Assembly (NCBI RefSeq): GCF_029633825.1
Contig: NZ_CP090642.1
Location: 1,426,001 to 1,490,000 of the forward strand
Direction: 5' to 3'
Source: Burkholderia contaminans
GTDB taxonomy: Bacteria; Pseudomonadota; Gammaproteobacteria; Burkholderiales; Burkholderiaceae
Length of the DNA: 64,000 bases
The translations under genes were made by a program, and so were the position numbers. How positions within the stretch are numbered: the first letter of the stretch is position 1; every line of letters starts with the position of its first letter. This document shows positions 8,879 through 17,767 of this stretch, piece by piece. The notes below the pieces were generated by a model that was not told where the DNA came from, did no database searches, and saw only the letters and a program-made list of their open reading frames with translations.

Positions 8879-9736
8879 ATGAGTCTCGAGTCTCTCGAAT
8901 CCTTCGACGCGTGGGTCGGCCGCAGCGAAGACCATACGGACCGGATTACCCAGGCCCCCGTCCGTCTGCTGCGGGCGACACTGGACTACGCGAACCCCTC
9001 CGAATTACCCGCGACGCTGCCGCCGCTTTGGCACTGGCTGTACTTCCTGCCGGGCGAGCGACAGTCGAACATCGGCGTCGACGGTCACCCGCAGCGCGGC
9101 GGCTTCCTGCCGCCCGTCACGCTGCCGCGCCGCATGTGGGCCGGCGGACGGCTGCAGTTCCTGCGCCCGCTGGCCGTCGATGCACCCGTGCAGCGCCGCT
9201 CCACGATCCTCAGCGTGCAGAGTAAATCCGGCCGCAGCGGCCGGCTGGTGTTCGTCACCGTGCTGCACGAAACGAGCGACGCCGAGGGCGTGGCCATCCG
9301 CGAAGAACAGGACATCGTGTATCGCGATGCGCCGCCCCCCACCGCAGCCGGCGAACCGGCGCCTCAACCGGCACCGGCGCCGACCGACGAAGAGTATTCG
9401 CGCGTCGTCACGCCCGATCCGGTGCTGCTGATGCGCTTTTCCTCGCTCACCTTCAACGGCCACCGGATCCACTACGACCGGCCCTACGCGATGCAGGAAG
9501 AAGGCTATCCGGGCCTCGTGGTACACGGTCCGCTGATCGCGATGCTGCTGCTGGAGGAACTGCGCCGCACGCACCCAGGCAAGACCGTTCGCCGCTTCGA
9601 GTTCAAGGCTGTGAGCCCGCTGTTCGACACCGCGCCGTTCACGTTGAACGGCAAGCTCGAAGGACATGCCGCCCGCCTGTGGGCGCGGGGCCCGCACGGG
9701 CAACTGGCGATGCAGGCCAGCGCCGAACTGGAATAA
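8879..9736 (+). CDS. FAS1-like / MaoC double-hotdog hydratase (itaconyl- or mesaconyl-CoA hydratase-like)
   Basis: A 285-residue protein with an N-terminal FAS1-like dehydratase half and a C-terminal hotdog half carrying the hydratase signature (FNGHRIHYDRPYA then GLVVHGPLIAMLL, about residues 195-225). Members hydrate short branched or dicarboxylic enoyl-CoA esters such as mesaconyl-C4-CoA or itaconyl-CoA; others act in fungal-type dehydration. Residues 155-175 form a proline/alanine linker between the halves. It is co-transcribed with the acyl-CoA dehydrogenase and lies near a CitE-type lyase, which together would give a citramalyl-CoA-like intermediate and its cleavage. That pathway assignment is inference. 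Confidence 0.83.
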   Translation: MSLESLESFDAWVGRSEDHTDRITQAPVRLLRATLDYANPSELPATLPPLWHWLYFLPGERQSNIGVDGHPQRGGFLPPVTLPRRMWAGGRLQFLRPLAVDAPVQRRSTILSVQSKSGRSGRLVFVTVLHETSDAEGVAIREEQDIVYRDAPPPTAAGEPAPQPAPAPTDEEYSRVVTPDPVLLMRFSSLTFNGHRIHYDRPYAMQEEGYPGLVVHGPLIAMLLLEELRRTHPGKTVRRFEFKAVSPLFDTAPFTLNGKLEGHAARLWARGPHGQLAMQASAELE

Positions 9737-9811
9737 CGATCCAATCGTGCAAGCTCGAACAGGCCCGTGAGCGAGATGGCCGTCGTCACACTCGCTTTGA
9801 TCAAACAAAAA

Positions 9812-9833
9812 AGCGCGCTCGTGGCGGCGCGCT
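9812..9833 (-). terminator. Terminator of the ETF-QO gene
   Basis: Stem AGCGCGC / GCGCGCT with an 8-base loop. On the minus strand it is followed by TTTTTTGTTTG, a good Rho-independent terminator for the minus-strand gene. It may also stop the convergent hydratase transcript. Confidence 0.75.
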
Positions 9834-9840
9834 CCGGCCA

Positions 9841-11513
9841 TTACATGTTCGGGTAGTTCGGCCCGCCGCCGCCTTCCGGCGTGACCCACACGATGTTCTG
9901 CGTCGGGTCCTTGATGTCGCAGGTCTTGCAGTGCACGCAGTTCTGCGCGTTGATCACCAGGCGGTCGCTGCCGTCGTCGTTCTTCACGAATTCGTACACG
10001 GCTGCCGGGCAGAAGCGCCCCTCCGGCCCCGCGTACGTGCGCAGGTTCACGTTCACCGGCACGCTCGCGTCCTTCAGCGTCAGGTGCGCCGGCTGGTTCT
10101 CCTCGTGGTTCGTGTTCGAGATGAACACCGACGAGAGGCGGTCGAACGTCAGCTTGCCGTCCGGCTTCGGATACTCGATCGGCTGGCATTGCGACGCCGG
10201 CTTCAGCATCTCGTGGTCCGCATGCTTGTGGTGCAGCGTCCACGGCACGTTGCCGCCCATCACCTTCTGCTCGAGCCCGACCATCAGCGTGCCGAGGTAC
10301 AGCCCCTTGGCCATCCACTGCTTGAAGTTGCGCGCGCGGTACAGCTCCGTGTACAGCCACGACTGCTTGAAGGCGTCCGGGTACGCGTTGAGCTCGTCCG
10401 ACTGGCGGCCGGCCTGCACCGCGTCGAACGCGGCGTCGGCCGCCAGCATGCCGGTCTTGATCGCCGCGTGGCTGCCCTTGATCCGCGATGCGTTCAGGAA
10501 GCCTGCGTCGTCGCCGATCAGCGCGCCGCCCGGGAACACCGTCTTCGGCAGCGACAGCAGGCCGCCGGCCGTGATCGCACGCGCGCCGTACGACACGCGC
10601 TTGCCGCCTTCCAGGAATGCGCGGATCGACGGATGCGTCTTGTAGCGCTGGAATTCCTCGAACGGCGACAGGTACGGGTTCGTGTAGCCGAGGCCCACCA
10701 CGAAGCCGACCACGACCTGGTTGTTGTCCATGTGATACAGGAACGAGCCGCCGTACGTATCCGACTTCAGCGGCCAGCCGGCCGTGTGGATCACGAGGCC
10801 CGGCTTGTAGCTTGGCCGGGTCGATTTCCCTAGTTCCTGATGCCGATCCCGTACGCCTGCGGATCGGCGTTCGCGTCCAGCTTGAATTTCGAGATCAGCT
10901 GGCGGCCGAGGTGGCCGCGGCAGCCTTCGGCGAACAGCGTGTACTTCGCGTGCAGCTCCATGCCGAGCTGGAAGTTCTCGGTCGGCTCGCCGTCCTTGCC
11001 CACGCCCATGTTGCCGGTCGCGACACCCTTCACCGAGCCGTCGTCGTTATAGAGAATCTCGGCAGCCGGGAAGCCGGGGAAGATCTCCACACCGAGCGCC
11101 TCGGCCTGCTGTCCAAGCCAGCGCGTGACGTTGCCCAGCGAAATCACGTAGTTGCCGTGATTCTGGAAGTTGGCGGGCAGCGCCCAGTTGGGCGTGGTGA
11201 CCGCGCTCTTCTCGGACAGGAACAGGAAGCGGTCTTCCGTCACCTCGACGTCGAGCGGTGCGCCGCGTTCCTTCCAGTCGGGGAACAGCTCGTTGATCGC
11301 GCGCGGGTCCATCACCGCGCCCGACAGGATGTGCGCGCCGATCTCGGAACCCTTCTCGAGCACGCACACGCCGATCTCGGTGCCTTTTTCGGCGGCCAGC
11401 TGCTTGAGCCGGATCGCCGCCGACAGCCCGGCGGGGCCGCCGCCGACGATCACGACGTCGTATTCCATCGATTCGCGCGGGCCGTACTGCTCGATGAGAC
11501 TGGTTTGGGACAT
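9841..11513 (-). pseudogene. Electron transfer flavoprotein-ubiquinone oxidoreductase, disrupted
   Basis: The two parts add up to a normal ETF-QO of about 555 residues. The N-terminal part (11513-10830) starts [11 protein letters not shown] and has the FAD motif [14 protein letters not shown]. The C-terminal part (about 10794-9841) ends with the 4Fe-4S ferredoxin segment NCVHCKTCDIKDPTQNIVW. The frame is lost at 10800-10840: compared with the usual YGIGIKELWEIDPAKHKPG, I infer loss of one base in the Lys codon, a base loss creating an in-frame TAG, and a one-base gain after AAGC. Three small indels in about 35 bp while the flanks stay intact is unusual. If real, the gene is dead, and ETF electrons must use another ETF-QO in the genome. 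Confidence 0.82.
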
Positions 11514-11656
11514 GTGCTGATTAAAATCAGGTAGAAGCGACGGATTCCCATCGCAGGTTGAACTCGGCTTCGTCGTCACGACCAGCCGACCTTTTTCATT
11601 CGCTCACTGCGCGACCGCGTTCCTACACCCGGTCGATCGGTAAGCGGAGTCGGTGA

Positions 11657-12484
11657 TCACGACTGCTTCGCGGCTGCAATCGCGAGCACACGCTGCGCGC
11701 GCAGCAGAACAGGACGATCGACCATCTTGCCGTCTACCGTGATCACGCCACCGTCCGACTGCGCCATCGCGTCGACAATACGTGTTGCCCACGCCAGCTC
11801 CTGCGCATCAGGTCGATAACAAGCATGAACGGCCGCAATCTGCTTCGGATGGATACACAGCTTTGCGCCAAAACCCTGGCGCTTGCCGTTCAACGCGTCA
11901 GCCGTCAGCCGCTCGACATCGTTGACATCGGGAGTGACGCCATCGATCGGCTGTTCAAGTCCCACGACGCGCGAAATGAGCGCAAGCTGTGCACGATACG
12001 GATTCAATGCGTCGCGGTCGTCCTGCATCCCCATTTCCGCGATGAAATCCAGCGTCCCGAACATCAATCGTTTCACGTTCGGCGCCTTCGCGATCTCGAG
12101 AGCCGAGAACATGCCGGCAGCCGTTTCAACGAGTGGAAATATCGGAACCTTGCGGCGTGCGCGCGACGCGACTTCGATCACGTCGGAAGCACTTTCTACC
12201 TTTGGCACTACGACGCCGGCAACACCATCGAGCGCTGCAAGCTTCGCGTCCTCTTCAAACCACGGCGTCCCACGACCGTTGATCCGTACCAGAACGGGAT
12301 GAGTGCGCGACAGCCAGGCCGTCAGAGTTGCACGCGCATCCTCCTTGGCCCTTGGCTCGACCGCGTCTTCGAGATCGACGATGACGGCATCGGCACCGCT
12401 CGACAACGCGTTCTGGAAGCGCTCCGGGCGGTTGCCGGGTACGAACAGATACGACTGTGCCGAAAAGGAAATATTGAACGCCAT
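11657..12484 (-). CDS. HpcH/HpaI aldolase, citrate lyase beta-like (CitE/citramalyl-CoA lyase type)
   Basis: A 275-residue TIM-barrel lyase of the CitE family. Marks are SYLFVPGNRPERF at the N-terminus, VIVDLEDAVEPRAK with the Mg-binding acidic residues, and FGAKLCIHPKQI near the C-terminus. Free-standing members cleave malyl-CoA, citramalyl-CoA or beta-methylmalyl-CoA to acetyl-/propionyl-CoA plus pyruvate or glyoxylate. ATG 12484 is preferred because AGGAAA lies just upstream. It is 250 bp downstream of the crotonase on the same strand and probably in its operon. Pyruvate as a product would make the nearby pyruvate carboxylase understandable; that link is inference. Confidence 0.88.
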   Translation of the reverse strand: MAFNISFSAQSYLFVPGNRPERFQNALSSGADAVIVDLEDAVEPRAKEDARATLTAWLSRTHPVLVRINGRGTPWFEEDAKLAALDGVAGVVVPKVESASDVIEVASRARRKVPIFPLVETAAGMFSALEIAKAPNVKRLMFGTLDFIAEMGMQDDRDALNPYRAQLALISRVVGLEQPIDGVTPDVNDVERLTADALNGKRQGFGAKLCIHPKQIAAVHACYRPDAQELAWATRIVDAMAQSDGGVITVDGKMVDRPVLLRAQRVLAIAAAKQS

Positions 12485-12734
12485 TTCAGTTTCCTGAAGC
12501 AGAGAATAGATCACGGGTCACGTACGCAGAAAACGCTTGTGCAATGGCTGGTTCGCGTCCGCGATCGGTACGATCCCGGTGATCGGTATCTCGCCGATCA
12601 GACTTCACCAAACCTCACACATGACACCAGCGCTGTTCTACCGAGTGATGCCGAACGGAACGAGCCGGCGCGCGGCATTCGCATGTGAGATACCGAGGTT
12701 TGCAAGGCCCGTTTCCATTCGCCGATCTTTCGGC

Positions 12735-13580
12735 TTACACGCTCCGCGTCGGAGACACCGGCGTTTCGAGGGGGAATTCCGGCGCGCGCTTCTCGCGGAA
12801 CGACTTCACGCCTTCGCGTACTTCGGCCCCGCCGAACCCGAGCATCTCCAGTGCCAGCGACGCGTCGAAAGTCGGCCCAGCCTGGCGCAGCCAGTTGTTG
12901 AGCGCATATTTGGTCCAGCGTGTCGCCGACGGCGCACCGTTCACGAGCCGCACTGCGATCGACAATGCCGTCTCCTGAACGTCGGCATCGTCTACCGCGA
13001 CGGATACCAGCCCGATTTGCTCGGCCTTCTCGCCATTCACGGGTTCGCACAGCATCAGGTGATATTTGGCCTTGGCCATGCCGCAAAGCAGCGGCCAGAT
13101 GATCGCTGCGTGATCGCCGGCTGCGACGCCGAGCCGCGTATGACCGTCCACCAGGCGTGCCGATCGGCCGGCCACCGAAATATCCGCGAGCAGCGCCGCC
13201 ACGAGCCCCGCGCCTACCGCCGAGCCATGGATCGCGGAGACGATCGGCTTCGAACAGTTGATGATGTTGTAGACGAGATCCTTGGATTCGCGCCAAACGC
13301 GCACCCGCGCGTCGAACGAATCGATCATTTCCTCGACCATGTCGAAGTCGCCACCTGCCGAGAATGCCTTGCCTGCACCGCACAGAATCACGGCGGCGAC
13401 ACTCGGATCCTCGTCGACGTCTCTCCACACTCGCGCCAATTCATCGTGACCGCGCGCGTCGAGCGCGTTGAGCCGCTCAGGACGGTTGAGCGTAATGCGT
13501 AAGACCCCCTTCGCGGGTCGATCGAACGCAAGACTCGAATACGACGCGTATACGGATGTCTCCTGATCGCTCTCTGACAT
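12735..13580 (-). CDS. Enoyl-CoA hydratase/isomerase family (crotonase)
   Basis: A 281-residue crotonase-fold protein. The first oxyanion-hole segment is GKAFSAGGDFDMV and the second is IHGSAVGAGLVAAL. The helix that carries the two hydratase glutamates in classical enoyl-CoA hydratase reads LGVAAGDHAAIIW, so the usual PGAGGTQ signature is absent. The reaction may be isomerisation, hydrolysis or hydration of a non-classical substrate. The gene starts 12 bp after an SDR remnant and sits in the minus-strand unit that includes the CitE-type lyase. Operator sites 3 and 4 lie 250-350 bp upstream. Confidence 0.88.
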   Translation of the reverse strand: MSESDQETSVYASYSSLAFDRPAKGVLRITLNRPERLNALDARGHDELARVWRDVDEDPSVAAVILCGAGKAFSAGGDFDMVEEMIDSFDARVRVWRESKDLVYNIINCSKPIVSAIHGSAVGAGLVAALLADISVAGRSARLVDGHTRLGVAAGDHAAIIWPLLCGMAKAKYHLMLCEPVNGEKAEQIGLVSVAVDDADVQETALSIAVRLVNGAPSATRWTKYALNNWLRQAGPTFDASLALEMLGFGGAEVREGVKSFREKRAPEFPLETPVSPTRSV

Positions 13581-13592
13581 GATTCTTCCTTT

Positions 13593-13740
13593 CTATGTTT
13601 GACTGACCGAGCCGCGCGACGTGGTCCCGCAGTCCACCGTGACAGTCGTTTCGGACGTATAGCCGGACTTGTCGGATGCAAGGAATACGAACAGCTCCGC
13701 GATCTCGTCGACAGTCCCAGCGCGACCATCCATCCGAACG
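13593..13740 (-). pseudogene. 3'-terminal remnant of a short-chain dehydrogenase gene
   Basis: On the minus strand the last 45 or so codons read GRAGTVDEIAELFVFLASDK then SGYTSETTVTVDCGTTSRG. This is the C-terminus of an SDR, in which the usual VDGGT is VDCGT. Everything before the GRAGTV segment is not SDR-like, so the 5' five-sixths of the gene is missing. Its stop is 12 bp before the crotonase start, so it was probably the first gene of that operon and lost most of its body by deletion between the promoter and here. An open frame from ATG 13781 could still be translated into a 62-residue peptide. Confidence 0.75.
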
Positions 13741-13826
13741 AAGCCGACGCGGTTTCCGCATGCGCTGGGCTTTGATCCCAATCGTGTGCGCGGCGTCTGG
13801 AAGCGTCAACGCACGACCAGGTGTTG

Positions 13827-13841
13827 TTCCGTACGTCGGAA
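13827..13841 (+). promoter_or_regulatory. Putative IclR-regulon operator, site 3
   Basis: TTCCGTACGTCGGAA is a perfect TTCCG-N5-CGGAA inverted repeat, 14 of 15 to consensus. It is upstream of the SDR remnant-crotonase-citE unit and of etfBA in the other direction. Confidence 0.6.
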
Positions 13842-13914
13842 TAACCACAACGCAGATTTTCGTCTGTGCCGCGCCATCCGGCACGTATTGTCAATTCCAC
13901 GAGCTCCTCGCGGT

Positions 13915-13929
13915 TTCCGAAGTACGGAA
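13915..13929 (-). promoter_or_regulatory. Putative IclR-regulon operator, site 4
   Basis: On the minus strand TTCCGTACTTCGGAA, a perfect TTCCG-N5-CGGAA inverted repeat and the best match to consensus. It is centred 88 bp from site 3, about eight helical turns, which suits cooperative binding. Confidence 0.6.
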
Positions 13930-14049
13930 TCATTGAACCGCCGGTGTTGACCTGACCATGGCAGAACCGACACTGTTGACGCTACGCCAGTGCGGCAGAT
14001 TATTCCGTGCAGTGAGTGCTGGATTGTTGATTGGAAAAGGAGACGCAAA

Positions 14050-14799
14050 GTGAAGGTATTGGTCCCGGTCAAGCGCGTCGTCGACGCGAACGTGAAGGTC
14101 GGCGTGAAATCCGACCAATCGGGCGTCGACATTGGGAACGTGAAGATGTCGATGAACCCGTTCGACGAAATCGCGGTGGAAGAAGCGGTGCGCCTGAAGG
14201 AAGCGGGCGTGGCGACCGAAGTGATCGCCGTATCGGTAGGCGTCGCGCAGGCGCAGGAAACGCTGCGTACGGCGCTGGCAATCGGCGCGGATCGCGCGAT
14301 CCTCGTCGAATCGAACGATGGCGTCGAGCCGCTGGGCGTCGCGAAGATCCTGAAGGCGCTGGTCGACAAAGAGCAGCCGCAGTTGGTGATCCTCGGCAAG
14401 CAGGCGATCGACGACGATTCGAACCAGACTGGCCAGATGCTGGCGGCGCTGGCAGGCCTGCCGCAAGCGACTTTCGCATCGAAGGTGACGATCGCCGACG
14501 GCCGCGCGACCGTCGCACGCGAAGTCGACGGCGGCGCGGAAACGCTGTCGCTTCAACTGCCCGCCGTCATCACCACGGATCTGCGCCTGAACGAACCGCG
14601 CTACGTGACGCTGCCGAACATCATGAAGGCGAAGAAGAAGCCGCTCGACACGGTGAAGCCGGAAGATCTCGGTGTCGATGTGAAGCCACGCCTGAAAGTG
14701 CTCAAGGTGGCCGAACCGCCGAAGCGCACAGCCGGCGTGAAGGTACCGGACGTGAAGACGCTGGTCGAGAAGCTGAAGACCGAAGCCAAGGTGCTGTAA
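14050..14799 (+). CDS. etfB: Electron transfer flavoprotein subunit beta
   Basis: A 249-residue ETF beta subunit, starting at GTG 14050 with AAGGAG eight bases upstream. The sequence begins [17 protein letters not shown] and contains the conserved [16 protein letters not shown] segment and an AMP-binding region ([20 protein letters not shown]). With EtfA it forms the soluble FAD/AMP heterodimer that takes electrons from acyl-CoA dehydrogenases and delivers them to ETF-QO. It is 17 bp upstream of etfA. Position inside the catabolic island suggests a dedicated ETF for the acyl-CoA dehydrogenases here; a core copy is likely elsewhere, which the window cannot show. Confidence 0.96.
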   Translation: MKVLVPVKRVVDANVKVGVKSDQSGVDIGNVKMSMNPFDEIAVEEAVRLKEAGVATEVIAVSVGVAQAQETLRTALAIGADRAILVESNDGVEPLGVAKILKALVDKEQPQLVILGKQAIDDDSNQTGQMLAALAGLPQATFASKVTIADGRATVAREVDGGAETLSLQLPAVITTDLRLNEPRYVTLPNIMKAKKKPLDTVKPEDLGVDVKPRLKVLKVAEPPKRTAGVKVPDVKTLVEKLKTEAKVL

Positions 14800-14815
14800 G
14801 AGGGAGCGGAAAGAA

Positions 14816-15748
14816 ATGACGATTCTGGTGATTGCAGAACACGACAACGCGTCGATCAAGGCCGCGACGTTGAACACGGTGGCGGCGGCGGCGAAGATTG
14901 GCGGCGACATTCACGTGCTGGTCGCGGGCCACAATGCGCAAGCGGCTGCTGACGCAGCAGCGAAGATCGCAGGTGTGTCGAAGGTCCTCCTGGCCGACGC
15001 GCCGCAACTCGAAGCGGGCCTGGCGGAAAACGTCGAGGCGACCGCGCTGAACATCGCGAAGGACTACTCGCACATCCTCGCGCCGGCGACGGCCTACGGC
15101 AAGAACATCGCCCCGCGTATCGCCGCGAAGCTGGACGTCGCGCAGATCTCGGACATCACGGCAGTTGACAGCGCGGACACGTTCGAGCGCCCGATCTACG
15201 CGGGCAACGCGATCGCGACGGTGCAGTCGAGCGACCCGATCAAGGTCATCACGGTGCGTGCGACGGGTTTCGATCCAGTAGCGGCCGAAGGTGGCAGCGC
15301 AGCAGTCGAGAAGATCGAGGCGGCGGCCGACGTAGGCAAGTCGCAGTTCGTGAGCCGTGAAGTGACGAAGCTGGACCGTCCGGAACTGACGAGCGCGAAG
15401 ATCATCGTGTCGGGCGGCCGCGGTCTGGGCAGCGGCGAGAATTACACGAAGGTGCTGGAGCCGCTGGCGGACAAGCTGTCAGCAGCACTCGGCGCTTCGC
15501 GCGCGGCAGTCGACGCAGGCTACGTGCCGAACGACTATCAGGTCGGCCAGACCGGCAAGATCGTCGCACCGCAGCTGTACATCGCGGTAGGCATCTCGGG
15601 TGCGATCCAGCACCTGGCCGGCATGAAGGATTCGAAGGTGATCGTCGCGATCAACAAGGATCCGGAAGCGCCGATCTTCAGCGTGGCCGACTATGGCCTC
15701 GTCGGCGATCTGTTCTCGCTCGTGCCGGAGCTCGTGAGCGAACTGTAA
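14816..15748 (+). CDS. etfA: Electron transfer flavoprotein subunit alpha
   Basis: A 310-residue ETF alpha subunit. The N-terminal half begins [19 protein letters not shown]. The C-terminal FAD domain carries [32 protein letters not shown] then AIQHLAG, and [20 protein letters not shown], all standard FAD-binding elements. It pairs with EtfB and holds the redox FAD. It shares an operon with etfB, and a shared convergent terminator lies immediately after the stop. Confidence 0.96.
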   Translation: MTILVIAEHDNASIKAATLNTVAAAAKIGGDIHVLVAGHNAQAAADAAAKIAGVSKVLLADAPQLEAGLAENVEATALNIAKDYSHILAPATAYGKNIAPRIAAKLDVAQISDITAVDSADTFERPIYAGNAIATVQSSDPIKVITVRATGFDPVAAEGGSAAVEKIEAAADVGKSQFVSREVTKLDRPELTSAKIIVSGGRGLGSGENYTKVLEPLADKLSAALGASRAAVDAGYVPNDYQVGQTGKIVAPQLYIAVGISGAIQHLAGMKDSKVIVAINKDPEAPIFSVADYGLVGDLFSLVPELVSEL

Positions 15749-15766
15749 AACCATCGCCCCTGCGAT

Positions 15767-15809
15767 GCCCTGACGTCCGTCGGATCATGGAACTGCCGGA
15801 CGTCAGGGC
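15767..15809. terminator. Bidirectional terminator between etfA and the iclR pair
   Basis: A 13-bp perfect inverted repeat (GCCCTGACGTCCG / CGGACGTCAGGGC) with a 17-base spacer sits between two convergent genes and overlaps the stop codon of the downstream iclR gene. Confidence 0.6.
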
Positions 15810-16591
15810 TCGCAGTCGACATCACTCAAAATAAACGACAGCGTTTCCGCCGCGGCCTTCAATTCGGACACTACGCGCCGACGGATTGCAGTCATATCCG
15901 GCTCCAGCTCGACCGCACCGCAGTTCAGCGCCATCAGCGTGTGGGTACGACCGACCACAATAGGCACTGCTATGCCGTATGCATTCCGCTGATATTCGCC
16001 AACCGACATGCACACGCCCGACTGCTCCAGGTCGGCAAACGCCGCATCAAGGTTCTTTTGGACGACATCCGCGTCGTCTCCTGCCGCTTCGAGCAACTCC
16101 GCGATCAATGCATCGCGCGCATCCTCAGGTAGTCCGTAGAGGTAAGCACGGCCGACAGCAGTCGACTCCATCGGCAGCAAGGAGCCGACGCCAAGCCGCA
16201 AGGTCGCGATCTTGGGGCTTGCTCGCCACGCGATATACACCATGTCGAGCCGATGCGGGACCGCAAGCGCTACCGACAGATCCAGCTTGTCGGCAAGTTT
16301 CTGCATCACGGGCGTAACCAGACGCGTGACCGGATTTGCCTCCAGGTACGCGTGGCCGATGCTCAATGCGCCGGCACTGAGTTCGAACTGCCGGCCGCCG
16401 CCCACGCGGCGCAGATAACCCGTCGAAATCAGTGTCGACGTCAGTCGAGACACTGTCGCCTTCGGGAGACCGGTACGCCGTACCAGTTCCGCATTCGACA
16501 AGGGCGCACGTACCGCCCGAAACGCATGCAGCACCTCGAGCCCTCGCTCGACGGTCAACGTCACACCTGTTTGGCTGTCGGTCTTTTCCAT
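15803..16591 (-). CDS. IclR-family transcriptional regulator (second of tandem pair)
   Basis: A 262-residue IclR regulator starting at ATG 16591 (MEKTDSQ). The N-terminal winged helix has LSNAELVRRTGLPKATVSRL. The C-terminal GAF-like effector domain runs from about residue 85, with the ESTAVGRAYL and YQRNAYGIAVPI segments typical of the family. It is separated from the preceding iclR gene by only 7 bp, so the two are co-translated. IclR proteins usually bind short palindromes as dimers or tetramers. This protein or its partner is the natural candidate to bind the TTCCGTAC sites in this island. Confidence 0.93.
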   Translation of the reverse strand: MEKTDSQTGVTLTVERGLEVLHAFRAVRAPLSNAELVRRTGLPKATVSRLTSTLISTGYLRRVGGGRQFELSAGALSIGHAYLEANPVTRLVTPVMQKLADKLDLSVALAVPHRLDMVYIAWRASPKIATLRLGVGSLLPMESTAVGRAYLYGLPEDARDALIAELLEAAGDDADVVQKNLDAAFADLEQSGVCMSVGEYQRNAYGIAVPIVVGRTHTLMALNCGAVELEPDMTAIRRRVVSELKAAAETLSFILSDVDCEP

Positions 16592-16598
16592 ATTCGTG

Positions 16599-17468
16599 TC
16601 AGCCGGCGACGATCGCCTGCTCCTGCAAATGCCGGGCGGCTGCAACGAGACGCGGCCCGAGTTCACGCTCGACCCGGGCACGTCCCAGCCGGGCGCTGCG
16701 GCCAATGCAGGCGAGCACGAGCGGGGTATGGTCCTGGACCACCAGCGGCACCGCGAGAATCGTGAGATCCGGCTCCCACTCGCCCAGCGACACGCAATAG
16801 CCGACGTTGTGCACCTGTGAAATGCCCTCGCTGATACGGCGACGCAGGTTGGGCCAATCACGCCCTGTCTTGCGTTCGATGTTGCCCAGCAAGTAAAAGC
16901 GTTCAAGTTCCGGGAGTGCCGCGAGCATGGCCCAGCCCATCGGCGATGATGCGATACGTAGGCGAGTGCCCGCATAGAGCTTCAGATCGACTGACGCCGG
17001 CTTGCTCGCGCACGTTTCCAGCACGATCACATCGAGACGATCCCGTGTGCCGAGTACCACATAGGTTTCGCTCGCATTCGCGAATGCCTGCATTTCAAGT
17101 CGCGCTAGCAGTTGAACGTTGGAATGAGCGATTGCCGCATAGCCGAGCGACAGCACGGGCGCGGCAAGCCGGTATTTTCGACGCTGCGGCGAATAGTGAA
17201 GGTAACCGAGCGCGACCAGAGAACGCGCCATCCGGGAAACCGTCGGTGCAGGAATACCCGTCTCGGCCACGAGTTCCTGGTTGCCGAGCCACGGCTCGTG
17301 CGGGGAAAACGCAGCCAGTATCGCGAGACTCCGTGCCAATGGAACGACCATCGATTGGGATGCGGATCCGCTGTCCAGATTCCGGCCGTCGTCGAGCGAT
17401 GGATCGCCCCAGGTTGCCTTCTCCTGTCCGGACGCGGGTGTCTCTGCCTGGCGTGCGTGAGGCGACAT
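16599..17468 (-). CDS. IclR-family transcriptional regulator (first of tandem pair)
   Basis: A 289-residue IclR regulator with an N-terminal extension of about 40 polar residues before the winged helix (NQELVAETGIPAPTVSRMAR). The effector domain includes ASSPMGWAMLAALPELER and VGYCVSLGEWEPDLTILAVPL, aligned with the same parts of its neighbour, but the two proteins are clearly diverged and not a fresh duplication. Two operator-like sites (17632, 17732) and a 19-bp perfect hairpin lie upstream, which suggests autoregulation. Confidence 0.93.
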   Translation of the reverse strand: MSPHARQAETPASGQEKATWGDPSLDDGRNLDSGSASQSMVVPLARSLAILAAFSPHEPWLGNQELVAETGIPAPTVSRMARSLVALGYLHYSPQRRKYRLAAPVLSLGYAAIAHSNVQLLARLEMQAFANASETYVVLGTRDRLDVIVLETCASKPASVDLKLYAGTRLRIASSPMGWAMLAALPELERFYLLGNIERKTGRDWPNLRRRISEGISQVHNVGYCVSLGEWEPDLTILAVPLVVQDHTPLVLACIGRSARLGRARVERELGPRLVAAARHLQEQAIVAG

Positions 17469-17524
17469 CGATTGCTCCGTTTGTCTCTATCTGGCTCTGA
17501 AAACGGCCATGAACTATCTGTTCT

Positions 17525-17572
17525 GCAACCACGGACCGCGCGCGGCATCAACGGCGCGCGGTCCGTGGTTGC
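17525..17572. repeat. 19-bp perfect inverted repeat in the iclR leader
   Basis: Arms GCAACCACGGACCGCGCGC and its exact complement are separated by 10 bases. The repeat lies 57-104 bp upstream of the first iclR gene and is not followed by a T-run in either direction. It may be an attenuator, a strong mRNA hairpin or a relic terminator of a lost gene. Confidence 0.8.
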
Positions 17573-17631
17573 ATCCGATGGCATTCATTACAGGACCCGG
17601 GAGGCATCAAGTCAATTGGATCGCCGACTCA

Positions 17632-17646
17632 TTCCGTACTTTGAAA
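17632..17646 (+). promoter_or_regulatory. Putative IclR-regulon operator, site 5
   Basis: TTCCGTACTTTGAAA, 13 of 15 to consensus, 164 bp upstream of the tandem iclR genes. Confidence 0.45.
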
Positions 17647-17731
17647 GACGGAACAGAACGCACACTGCACACGGATACGGTGAATCGGCGGTTTTCCGTA
17701 GCTGACGCGTCGGAACGCCTGCCATGCGACC

Positions 17732-17746
17732 AATCATAGTACGGAA
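17732..17746 (-). promoter_or_regulatory. Putative IclR-regulon operator, site 6
   Basis: On the minus strand TTCCGTACTATGATT. The left half is perfect and the right half is degenerate. It lies 264 bp upstream of the tandem iclR genes. Confidence 0.35.
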
Positions 17747-17767
17747 CAAATCCGCAATCGATCCAGA

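Larger units (their letters stand above)
17469..17767. other. Upstream region of the iclR pair
   Basis: 299 bp without a gene between the iclR pair and the OYE gene, both minus strand. It holds a 19-bp perfect hairpin (17525-17572), operator sites 5 and 6, and a one-mismatch TTCCGTAG copy at 17694. The stretch is visibly lower in GC than its surroundings. Confidence 0.7.
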
